In this document: positions 25,466 to 36,700 of the stretch, piece by piece
Position numbering within the stretch: position 1 is the stretch's first letter
Layout of the letters: each line of letters starts with the position of its first letter
DNA from: Sphagnum compactum
Lineage: Eukaryota; Bryophyta; Sphagnopsida; Sphagnales
Direction: 5' to 3'
Assembly (NCBI GenBank): GCA_965153455.1
Contig: OZ234494.1
Location: 18,290,001-18,354,000, forward strand
Length of the DNA: 64,000 bases
Program-made: the position numbers and the translations under genes
Notes under the pieces: generated by a model
What the model was told of the DNA's origin: nothing
The model's input: only the letters and a program-made list of their open reading frames with translations
Database searches by the model: none

Positions 25466-25473
25466 CTACTTAC
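25466..25473. repeat. hAT target-site duplication, right copy
   Basis: CTACTTAC, identical to 22,574-22,581, then the TACC-rich tract resumes to about 25,560. Confidence 0.9.
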
Positions 25474-25564
25474 CTACCCACCTACCTATTTATTTATACC
25501 TTCTCACCTACCTACCCACATGCATGAATATTACTTATGTCATATCCACCCATTTACCTACTTA

Positions 25565-26420
25565 AGTTTAACCACTAGGTGTAGCCATTAGGTGTAATAA
25601 TGTTAGATTTAACCATTAGCTTTAACCATTAGATATAACCTAGGTTTAATCGATATGTTAAACCATTAAATTTACCCATTAAGATTAACCTAAGTTTAGC
25701 CATTAGGTTTAATCTATATATTTAACCATTATGTTTAACCAAGTTTTAGACATTATATTTAGCCACTAGATTTATTCATTAGGTTTAACCTATGTTTAGC
25801 CAAGGTTTAGTCATTGTGCTTAACCATTAGATGTAGATATTAGATTTAAATTAAGTTTGGCCATTATGTTTAACCGAGGTTTAATCATTATGTTTAATCA
25901 CTAAATTTAGTCACTGGGTTTAGCCATTATGTTTAGTCAAGGTTTAATCGTTATGTTTAACCATTAAATTTAGTCACTAGGTTTAACCACTATGTTTAGC
26001 CAAGGTTTAATCATTATGTTTAACCACCAAATTAATCCATTAAGTTTAGCCAAAGTTTAGCCATGAAATTTAGCCATTAAGTTTATCAACTAACTTTAAT
26101 CAAAGTTTATCAACTAGATTTAGCCAAATTTTAGTCACTAGGTTTAGCCAAAGTTTAATCATTAAATTTATCAACTAGGTTTGCCTAAAGTTTAACCACT
26201 AGGTTTAGCCATTAAATTTATCAATTACATTTAGCCAAAGTTTAGCTATTAGGTTTATTAACTAAGTTTAGTCATTATGTTTAGCTAAGGTTTAGTCATT
26301 ATGTTTAGTCACTATATTTAACCATTATGTTTAGTCATTATGTTTAATCATTAATTATTAGGTTTAGCCAAGGTTTAAGCATTAAGTTTAACCATTTGAT
26401 CGAGTCAGTAGTTGTCACCT
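25565..26420. repeat. Degenerate array of TTTARCCATTA words
   Basis: About 850 bp composed of GTTTAGCCATTA, GTTTAACCATTA, TTTAGTCACTA and AAGGTTTAGCCA variants every 11-25 bases, with no frame and little other sequence. It resembles an eroded telomere-like (TTTAGGG-related) or simple-sequence amplification, but the exact heptamer is absent. Confidence 0.75.
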
Positions 26421-26487
26421 ACGTTTAGCCACTATGTGTAGTGATGTGAAATAAACATGTGAAATAAAAACTTAACAAAAGTTGAAC

Positions 26488-26570
26488 ACCTTTGATGGTG
26501 TAATCCATTGGTAAAGACTCGGTTTATCATTGTGAAGGTTTGGGGTTCAATTCTTAATACTTGTAACTAT
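26488..26570 (+). mobile_element. Possible tRNA-derived SINE head or tRNA pseudogene
   Basis: GATGGTGTAATCCATTGGTA at about 26,494 fits a pol III A box. GGGGTTCAATTC at about 26,542 fits a B box (GGTTCRANNCC with one mismatch). Their spacing (about 46 bases) is tRNA-like. The cloverleaf is poorly paired and no target duplication was identified, so this is a candidate only. Confidence 0.4.
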
Positions 26571-26582
26571 ATACATGCTTAA

Positions 26583-26715
26583 AGGGTTAAGGTAGGTAGG
26601 TTAGGAAGGTTAGATAGATTAAATTAGGTTAGGTAGGTTAGGTTAGGTTACCACTTACCTACTTGCTTTTTTACAACCTATTTAAACCTATATGCAACCT
26701 ACCTACCTACCTAGA
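26583..26715. repeat. GGTTA/GGTAGG and TACC-rich inverted tract
   Basis: A run of GTTAGGTAGGTTAGG is followed within 60 bases by ACCTACCTACCTACC, so the two halves could pair. No gene. Similar tracts lie at 3.96, 22.5, 25.5, 32.0 and 61.6-62.9 kb. Confidence 0.7.
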
Positions 26716-26984
26716 CCTTTTTACACAAAAATATACGTTTTTGGTAATAATCTATTAAAAAATTGGGTAGAAATTTGACTAATCAAATGGTCCAATAATC
26801 AACAAGTCAAAAAGACCACCCTCAATCATGCAAGACATGGCCAAAATGACTTGTCCAAATTGATAAGATGATTTTTTTGACACCTATCCAAATAGGGTCC
26901 TTTCTTATTATATTTTTTAGTCAAAATAACATGTTTTTGTAATAATGAAGGTGGATAGGTAGGTACGAACATTAGGTAGATACA

Positions 26985-27115
26985 TGTGGTAGGCCACGTG
27001 GCAAACCCTATGGCCATATGCCACATGGAAAATGTTATGGCCATGTGCCACATTGCAAACCTTATGGCCATATGCCATGTGGCAAAGCCTATGGCCACAT
27101 ACCATGTTGTAGACC
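26985..27115. repeat. ~30-bp tandem repeat, TATGGCCATATGCCA unit
   Basis: Four to five copies of a ~29-31-bp unit containing TATGGCCATATGCCACATGG variants. Each unit is itself partly palindromic (GGCCATATGCC). Confidence 0.85.
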
Positions 27116-27119
27116 AGGA

Positions 27120-28305
27120 TATGACCAATAATGCTTGTATCAAATGATGACATGTGGGATGTTAAAATAACCTTATAACGTGTCACAATTGACCATGGGT
27201 CAAAAAAACTACTGGTCAAAAAACTTGGTCAAAAGCACCAACCTAGGGTTGATTAGAAAAATCGTCCTAGTCATAGTGGACATGTTAAAATCGACTTATC
27301 TTTAAAAAAACTAAGGGGTTTTTTTTATCGTTGTCACTATGGGGTATTTTTTGGTTTGAAAACTCGGTTTGAAAATTTTGAAATTCTAGTAATGTTAGTT
27401 CCATTGAATGAATCCAAGAGTTTTCAAAAAGACATTTTGCAGAAGGCTTTGGAGAGTTGCAAGTTGAAGCATTTGAAAAATTAGTTGTTGACTTCACCTT
27501 CATTAGTTATTAACTTGTGTTGAAGCATGTGCCCACATGTGCCACAACTTGAAAAACCACTACCATAGAAAGGTTGAACCCCTGAAATGATGTTGATGGG
27601 CAAAACCACAAACATTGTGCTCTTTTGAATGAATTTGATGTGAAATTCATGGATGTTGTGGCTAACACATTTGCAAAATAACCACAAGGTGCAAAAATGG
27701 CAAAAGAGATAAACATAATGGAAAAAAAGAATGAAAATGCGATTTGAACTCAAGTGGATGCAACACATGACATGACCATTACAACTTTTTTTAAAATGAC
27801 ATGTTTTGAAAAGACAAGCATTATGGCTTTGTTTGTGTTATCAAATGAACAACTTACTTTGCCAAAGGTGAAAGAATATTTTTAGTTACGTGAAAACAAG
27901 GAATTGTAGAAGTTATGGGGTCATTTAATATCAATTTCAATGTTTAGCCCATTGATTCCACAAACTACCCTTGCACTTTGCTTGCATCAACGACCTTCAA
28001 AACACCATAACATTTTAAAGCACCTTGCATGATTGCACTTGCAATGACAATTGTAAATCTTGAAGCTTTCGACATTATAAACTTTTAACAACTAAAGTGA
28101 TATTGAAAAGAAATCCATTCAAACAATACAAAATGGAAGAATAGAAAGAAAACTAGCAAGTGTTATTTTCAAGAATGGCCATTGCCTAATGCGCACAAGT
28201 GTTCAATGAGGTCATTCTTTGATTAACAATGTAATCCAATGTTTCTAATGTGTTGTGTGCCTTTTTAGAGATCAACAAAACTCCTTGTTTGATTTGAAGG
28301 AATCT
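27120..28305. other. AT-rich intergenic DNA, no gene seen
   Basis: Short frames only. This could hold the decayed 3' part of the neighbouring Harbinger-type element, but I cannot show it. Confidence 0.5.
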
Positions 28306-28309
28306 ATTA

Positions 28310-29190
28310 GGTTCAAAGGGTTATAGTTCTTCGTTATTTTCATCTTTTAAAATCATGTTGTGAAGTAACATGCACACCATCGAGATGTTGAGATGATATC
28401 CAAGTCTCCTAGTTGTTGAGAAGGATTGGCAATAATGTGAAACCAAGATTACAACATTCAAAATGCTAGCTTGACTTTTTGTCCTACAAGACACCTACGA
28501 AACAACAAAGTGAGGTCACTTTTCCCCTTGGGGTTCATGAATTATTTGTGCACAAATCAATTAATGTGGATACATTCCATCAATGAGCAAGTAATATAAA
28601 AAATATTCATTCCCATTGACAATAACGTTATATCAAACCCAACACCATGCAAGAAATCGGCAACAAAAGGATATGATAAAAATGTTTAGATCATTGTTCC
28701 CCCTTGAAAGACCAAAATGTGCATGCCAAAATCACAAACTCTAATTTGCAATTGCTTTAAAGATAATGTTGTTTTTATTTTTGTCATTGAATTGATATTG
28801 CCAAGACATTAGGCGCCATTTTTTCGGCTAGCAAACATCCTTGGGAAACCATGGTTTGCATTGATTTGCAATTGTTTGTCAAAGTCAACCTTGTTTGGTT
28901 ACTCAAGGTACATAAATTCAAAACATTTTCTCATATCTTTACAAAATCTTTTCAATGTTTCCATTGCAATTGCATCTCCAACTTGCAATATTCATCACAC
29001 ACATTAAGAAAGAACTACATTGTAAGTTAGCATCTTAATTGCAAAAATGCATTTCTCAATTGATGTCAAACCCAAGATATTGCAAACATCATGCTTTTGT
29101 TAGAAGTTAGAATCATGTGCAAAACATCCATAATGCAAAAAATGAATATGACACATTTTGTAATGTTGCCTAAAAAAAATCATCATAAAC
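28310..29190 (-). pseudogene. PIF/Harbinger transposase pseudogene
   Basis: On the minus strand, in shifting frames, the order of family motifs is preserved. CNILGLTSIEKCIFAIKMLTYN lies around 29,070-29,005, then GDAIAMETLKRFCKDMRKCF around 28,985-28,920. KVDFDKQLQINANHGFPRMF follows around 28,890-28,820, then FVADFLHGVGFDI around 28,660. VNGNEYFLYYLLIDGMYPH is at about 28,620-28,560, HEPQGEK at about 28,525 and MVCMLLHNMILKDEN at about 28,370. These match the GLS-xx-KC...LKRFC...GFPGMFGS...VNGN.Y..GYYLADGIYP...P.G.K...CVILHNMI pattern of plant ALP1/HARBI1-like nucleases. At least four stops (for example TAA after DGMYPH) and several frameshifts make it dead. Termini and TSD were not found. 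Confidence 0.85.
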
Positions 29191-29194
29191 AAGG

Positions 29195-30688
29195 TCATCA
29201 CAAAAGTAATCCCACCATATACGATAATGTTCAAGCTTTCATTTTCACCAAATGCTTACAATATAGCCTATTCAACTACGTCTATGCTTGCCTTGCACAT
29301 AAAGATCAATTTCTCATTGTCGTTGGCTTCAAGCTTGGCCTACATTGAATTGCACAAATTTTCTCACCCTTATATTATTAATAGAACTTGCACATGCATA
29401 GTGATAATGATGGTCAACTTGAAAACAAGTGACAAATCAAATGAAAGACAATGCAAATTAAAAATTCAAATTTTTATGAATAGGAGAGGAATGCACAAAA
29501 TGCATACATGAATAAATTTTGTGCCCCTTGAGAGGAGAGAGGTGATCTGCATGAGTGAAATTATGAGAAAAAAGGTGGGGGCAACACAAAGTTTTGTCAT
29601 TACATTATGTGTCATCGCCTCTATAAGCATCATCACTTCGCAAGTAGAAGGGACAAATGCCCAAGCAATGGTGGAGATGCTTCTACCTTTTATCAAGGCT
29701 AATAACAACTCTAGCAATGTGTTATATTCAAGATGGTATTTACCGCATCCAAGCACTATATCTTGTTAATGTTTGCATCTCCCCCACTCATATTGTTTGG
29801 TATACATTGAGAGACGATGTATATGTCACACGCGGGCCAATCAAGCAATAGCATGTGGCCAATCGCTAGCACCAAACAACATGAAAAATCATTTTCATGT
29901 TTCTACTCAGACACAAGTTTACATGAGCAAACCCATTTTCACACCACACCACTATGGTGCTTACCTCATCCAAAATTTTGTGGGCAACCCATTTTATTGT
30001 TGCCATTGGAGATGCTTACATTGATGAATGCAAACTATATTGACTCTACAAGATTTCTGAACTCCTGGACCTTAGAAAAACTTGAAGCTGCAAAACAAGT
30101 TTGCAGTACTTATACTCCCCATTCCCAACCATTGTAAGATTTTGTCCTAAACTTGATGTGGGCAGTGGGCACCCCTATCAAACAAAAAAGATCCTTTAAA
30201 ATGATGAAGCTCATGAGAACATTAAAAAATAAATTCATTTTGTTTAATTACATGTGTTTTTGGGACAAGGTAAGAACACTATGTTTTGAGAAGTCCAAAA
30301 GGGTAGATGGGGTCCATCACCAGCACACAAACACTACCTACCCTAAACCGTAAACCCTTAACAAAGTTCTTTTTCTTAAAAATAAAATTTACCCATCTGG
30401 TAAGAGGAGGCCATTTTTACAATACAAGAAATGAATGAACCTATGGGTAGGTTAAGGACCCCAAAGGGAACTGTTTCGGGAACATGGGTGCCCTAGGCCC
30501 CCATGGGAGTTGAAAGAATGACCCAAATTCTGATAATGGTCCCATTTGAAGCCCTTACCCCAAACCAGTAGAATTATGCTTTTGTAATCAGACGGTTGTG
30601 ATTCGTTTGAGAGGAATGGAGACATCAACCTAGTTGAACGTTCTATAAGCTCTAAATGTAGATAATTTCCAAGAATTGAAAGAGAGAA

Positions 30689-30689
<1 letters not shown>
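29195..30689. other. AT-rich intergenic DNA, no gene seen
   Basis: Several 80-100-codon frames at 29,466-30,137 overlap on both strands and lack domain motifs. They are not supported as genes. Confidence 0.5.

Positions 30690-30690
<1 letters not shown>

Positions 30691-30729
<39 letters not shown>
30691..30729. repeat. (AT)n microsatellite
   Basis: About 19 uninterrupted AT dinucleotides. Confidence 0.97.
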
Positions 30730-30730
<1 letters not shown>

Positions 30731-30779
30731 TTTTAGTTTGTTAGAAACAAAACCTATTATTTTATTCATTTTATGTTAG

Positions 30780-33700
30780 TAGAGATGGTTATAAATATCC
30801 AATGAAATCATATACGAGCTTTTGATTTTGGTTGGAACCTAACCTAATATAAACCTTTTTTTTTTTAAATTCGTTCAACGGCGGTATTAATTCTAGCATT
30901 CAATAGAATGGGGTATGTTATGAATGTCTTATTGGAATGTCCATGGGTTATCAATTGAACTAAAACTTTGGTAGCTCTAGTTGTTTGGTCCCTAGGGTAA
31001 GTTGGGGTGTGTTCTATGGCAAAAAAATTTTAAAAAAAATTAAAGACCCCATCATCCATTTTGGGAGGCCCCAATTTTTGCATTTCATACCCAATTTGGA
31101 GTTTGTAAAGGGCTACAAATGGTTAGACTAATGCCCTACCAAAAGTCTTGGAACTTGAAGGCCATCAAATGCACAATCATTGAACCCCAACTCTTTGACC
31201 TACTAAGTGTTTGGCGACCAGCCTATCTAACCTTATATGTAAAGAATAAAGATAGGCCAATTTTTTTTTAATGTTATAATAGGGCATATTCTTAAATGGA
31301 ATTCTCCATTTGCAAGACCTTTTCCATTTTGGGAGGGATCTTCCATTTTGTGCGAAATCATCCGGGATGTCTAAATTTCGTGACAAGATCTTTACATTGG
31401 GTAAGGCCCTTTTGACACACAAGGGCATTATTATTAGAAGCATGATTGTTGAGTTCATTGTTGGTTTAGGGTTAGGGTTTCGGAAACCTAAGTTTCCAAT
31501 GTCAATAGGGGTGAACATAAGTTGGGTGATCACTATTAAATGTGTTCACCACAATAGCCATTATTGGCTACTTGTTTGTTCTATGGTTGCCATTGATAAT
31601 CATACATCACAATTTTGCTACCCCACCTAACCTAACCCACCACATTGGGTGGTAAGCGGTAACATTCACGTCTCCATTTCTTAAACCTACCTGTGAAAGA
31701 GAGATGGGTTGGAGTGAACTAGTATGTACCAATGTTGGAAATAACTGACCAGGTAGGTTATTAACATAATAATAATAATAATAATAATATAAACCTGTCA
31801 ATTATCAATGTCAATGTCAAAATAACATCCCCGATTATCGAATTACCCTGATTATTTTTTAGTAATAATTTTTGATTATGCATTTGGGTTGATTCTCAAA
31901 TAATAGTTGAGAACCACTGATTATATTGCAAGTTATGCATCATTTGTAGATTTTTTTAAAAAAAAATCACCATTTATAAAAAATGTAAATATTTTTTTAA
32001 AAAACCTACCTACCATTGAATGCATGCATCTACCTACCTAGTCGTCACCAATTGCCTTACCTACTTACCTACCTACTTACATATTATGAAAGAAAATAAA
32101 AAATCTTTTTAATATTTTGGAACGTTTTATTTTTTACATGGAATTTTTTTAATTACTTTATTCTTTGACAAACATATGTTGAAGGTGTTTAGTACTATGG
32201 CATACAATTTGAGGATTGAACTAGCATAATGAACTACCTTGTGAATGGATTTGCAATTGTTGTTTTCAAAAATCATTATCCATGTTTAAACCAATCAATT
32301 TTGCTTTGATTGTTAATAAATGTGTTGTTCGTTGAAAAGATTATTTAGATGAAGATGAATCAAACCAACCTTCCATTCTTCCTCATGTAATTAAAAAGTT
32401 TAAGGTGTTTACAAACTTGGGTTGAGCACGGGGTGAACATTTGCATTCATATATCAATCGTTTTAGGTTGTTTGAAACAATAACTATTGTTTTTAAAAAC
32501 TCCTTTTCAAGGGATTTAACCTCAAAGCAAACATTTTCATTAACACAATGTGTTGCCTCAATAACGACCTTCATATAGAACTGGCAAGAGGGGGGCAAAA
32601 CTTTGGTGTTCACTAATAAATTTATTTGTAAAATGTGCTTGCCTTTGGGCCTTTTTTTCACCCCTAAATGTTGGTTATCAATAAAATGAATGAATTTCAT
32701 CAAAAGTGGGCTTTAAATGTTGAATTTAAGTGTTTATTGCATAGGATTCAAAATATTTGATGAGTAGTTATAGCAAAAATGAAGGAAAATTTGAAGTTCA
32801 AGCTAAAACTTGTTTTGTCACCAACATTGGAAGAAAAAGGAATTTCCAAGCTCATTTAGTGCCAATGTACTTTTATAATGTTGGGTTTCAATCTCACCCT
32901 AAGTCCAACCCCTTTATGGGAAGGATTGATTAACAATTGTTAATAAACCCTAAACCCCTTTATGGGAAAACTTGATTCTTGTTAAGTCTTTTTTCTTTTG
33001 CATAAATTTTCATGTTTTTAAAAATTCTCTTGAACTAACATTGAAGATGAAAAGACATATTGTAAATATAATTATAAATCATAGCGCAAATTTGACCTTG
33101 AAAACACATATATTTGAATTGCAACAAAGATTCAAACATAATGCCAACATCTTACAACATACTCCTATGATGTTGACATTTGTTTTTTAGGTGATGGTTT
33201 TGTCTTTCCAAGGGTTAGGTGTTGTGACCTTAACTTGGGTGCACAACCTTTCCCAAGAGGGATAACAATGAAATGTTGATCTTCGGATGAAAAAAACTAA
33301 ATGCTTTCAAGTGAAATTGGTTTGAACAAGAGACCTATTGTGACCTGAACCTTGTGCTTGCAACCAAAGTTAAGGCATGAAAAGAGAAGTGGGTGAGGAA
33401 AATGTATGAGGACCAAACACACATGCACACATTCCCACAAATGTGAAAAAACACAAAAAAAAAGTCCCAACACACTTTGGGATTTGGAGTTCTATAATGT
33501 CTCAAAACAAGGTTTTGGGGACCAAACCTAATCCAAATGACACCATGTTTAGATTATTGGAAAGGCCATGTAGAGTCCATATCTAAAGTGGGCCCATATT
33601 CCCAATTTGGATATCTAAAGCATAAGTTAAATAACTAAATCAATGGTTGGGAATTAGACTGTTAGTTTGTTTTTTTACTAGCTAAACCATTTGATAAATG

Positions 33701-36700
33701 GTTCAAATCACTTCAAATGGAGTGTACAATATAATGTTGAAAAATGTTTTAAAAGGTTACAATTTTTCCTTTCGAAATTCTTGAATTAGAGTCTAAATGT
33801 TGTAGTTATAAGCCCCAAAAATAATAAAATTCATACCTTGATATTGTTGGGAATTTTTTGCACCCTCATTTGGGAGTCTAGGGAATTTTAGCCATTTTGA
33901 TGTAGTTGGGCATAATCACACTAATAGGAGCCAAAACAATTGTAAACAATGCTTAATTTTTCATGTTTTAGTGTCAAAAATTGTATTAATTTACAAATCA
34001 TTCAAATGTATTTATGAGAATGTTTATGATATATTATGTACATGCACTATGATTTGGAATGAATCTAATGAAAATAGAATATTCGAAAGTATTCATTAAA
34101 CACTATAATTGGTGTTTTTAGGTATTTATATAAACTTTTATTATTTAGGAGATTCTTTACAAAGGACATATTTAAAGAAGGTTTTTGAAAAACATATTTA
34201 CATAATAATACATTGTAACATTGTTTTAATTTTTTTCAACTTTCAAATAGAATATCGTTTTGGGATTTTTCGAGAATAAATGGTCATTCAAGTAGATGGG
34301 TCTAGTTTTTGCTAGCTTGTTTGCACCTAATTCCCACCACCATCTACAAAATATAATGTAGGGAAAAAAGTGGTGACTCTTCCCAAATGTGTCATTCCTT
34401 GTTATTCATCTATGCATTAATTTGTTTCAATTTGTAGAAACTATTTTCATTCTTGGTTCGTGTGGATTGACTTCACTTTAAGTTGAGCACATTGAGTTCA
34501 TCCTAGTCCTATCCCATAACTTCTACATGACCTTTTTGTCTTAGTGCATGGAGCTAGGCAATGCATTCAAAATTTTCAAATCTTCTTCAATGTACGTATT
34601 GGAAAGTTTATCCTGAGACATTGTGGCAAGCCTTTGGGCATGTGTCATTTGGAACTTTTAAAAACAAATCATTTTTATATTTCATTTGACATTGCTCCTA
34701 GTGGCCAAGATGTACCTCCTTATTGTTCCCCTTTTTGTCATATTATCCACCTAATTTACAACAATATTGCAATTCCTTGCAAGCCATGGAAATAACATCA
34801 ATTTCATGGAATTTATTATTATGATGTACTTCTAGCATTAAACATAATGGGCCATAATTTTCATTCTAAGTTGGAATGGATGTTATTAGTAGTAGGGATA
34901 TTAATTAAAGAATTGATTAGGTTCCACTAAATGTCCATTCACATTGAGGATACACAAAGCATATTGTTGTTCCATTTACTCTTCTTTTGGCGTGGGGTTT
35001 AGAATGATAAAAATTTATGGATTACGTACACTTGTGCATCATTGACACAAAGGGAATGGACAATATAGTATGATGTGTGATTAATTTAACCCCATGCATT
35101 AATGATGAATATTTCACATCAAAGCGGTGGATGGGGGGGGGGGGTAGATGATGTTATAGATGCATTAGATGGGAACAATGGTTTCAATGTTCATGTCCTT
35201 GTCAAAACATTAAGTTCTCAATTTTTTTCTTGTCTTCTTTTGCAACTACGATGGATGCTTGTAAATTTTCATTAGATGTTTTAAAACTAGGTGTGCATAG
35301 TGCATTCATCACTTTCGTGGACACCTTCCATCATAGTTATGAACAAATTAAATTTATAAAAGACAAACAACAAGTTGGTTAACACAAGTTGGAGCCAAAT
35401 GGTGTTAGGAGTTAGTCACATGTTAACTCAAACTCATTTGACTCACACTTCCCAAACCCTTGAGAGGACACACCATTCTCCTCCCTATTGCATATTATGT
35501 TATGTGACTGGTGATGGAGGATACATCAAAATGGTTTAAATTCCTAGGACTCCCAAATGGGAGTCCCAAAAATTGTCAAATTTTGAGTCTAACAAAATTG
35601 TAGGCTCATAACTCCCACATAAAAGCCATGATTGAATAGCTTCAAATGGAAAAGTTATAGCCTTTGAGAATACATTTCCAATGGGATACCATGTGTTTAA
35701 TTTGCAAGTTGTTTAAGATTTGTTTCCTAGGTTTTAATGGTTGGGAGTTAAATTCTTAGTTTGACTCTTGGCCATTTTTTTGGCCATAATTCTTAGGTCA
35801 AAAATCCAAATGGAAAATGTGAACTCACTTTCGATATGAAAGCTCAATTTACATTCTTGGTTCCAATGGTATATTATGGAGTTACATGTTTAATTAGGGA
35901 GCCTACACACCTAACACATGCCTAGGGGACCTGCACATGTTAGACGGGGGGCCGAAACATCTACATGTGTAGGCACTTCCCAAAGTAACATTATCAATGT
36001 TTTAATTTTAGCAAATGTAACACATCAAAAGTCACATTGCATTTGGAATCACATATGTTAGTTGTAATATTATATGCACCAACACACCATAGGCACCACA
36101 AATGGGTGTAGTCACAATTCAATGAACCAAAAAGGGTGTTATATCATAGACATAACTAGTCAAAATAAAAAATGATTTATGTTTTCCCATTTGGAACCAT
36201 GGCAATCATGGCAATTTGTTCAATTTTCACTCATATGGATGCCAAAAAATTCAAACCAAAAATCCATTTATTTGAATTTTAGGTTTAGGTTTTAGTCTAA
36301 GACATTTGAATATGAACACCTATTGTGTCAAAGAGAGTCAATTTTATCATTTGAATGGACTCATATAATAAAAACATTTTGATGAAAACAAAAAGATATT
36401 AATTTCCTATTAGTCACACTCAAAACACACTCATACCTATATGCATGTTATGTTTGTTTAGAAATTGGATTTTAGGCAACAAAATGACCATGGGGGAATG
36501 GGTGAAATGTCATAAATTTCCAAAGAAATGCCCACTAAATTTGTAGAACGGGCAACCAAGGTTTGATGTTGTATTACCTTTAAAACCAAGGATGTGGGTG
36601 TTGCCCAACACAATGCAAAAGAAGGTGGATGAAATATGTATACAACAATGTTGAAAAATTGAATTTTAATGAAAATAACCTCCAATTTGGTGGTAGATTT

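Noticed and set aside
29466-30137. Cluster of overlapping 80-106-codon frames
   Set aside because: They lie on both strands and in all frames, with no motif and no splice-linked extension.
31617-31690. GGGTGGTAAGCGGTAACATT as a possible tRNA/SINE A box
   Set aside because: No B box follows within tRNA distance.
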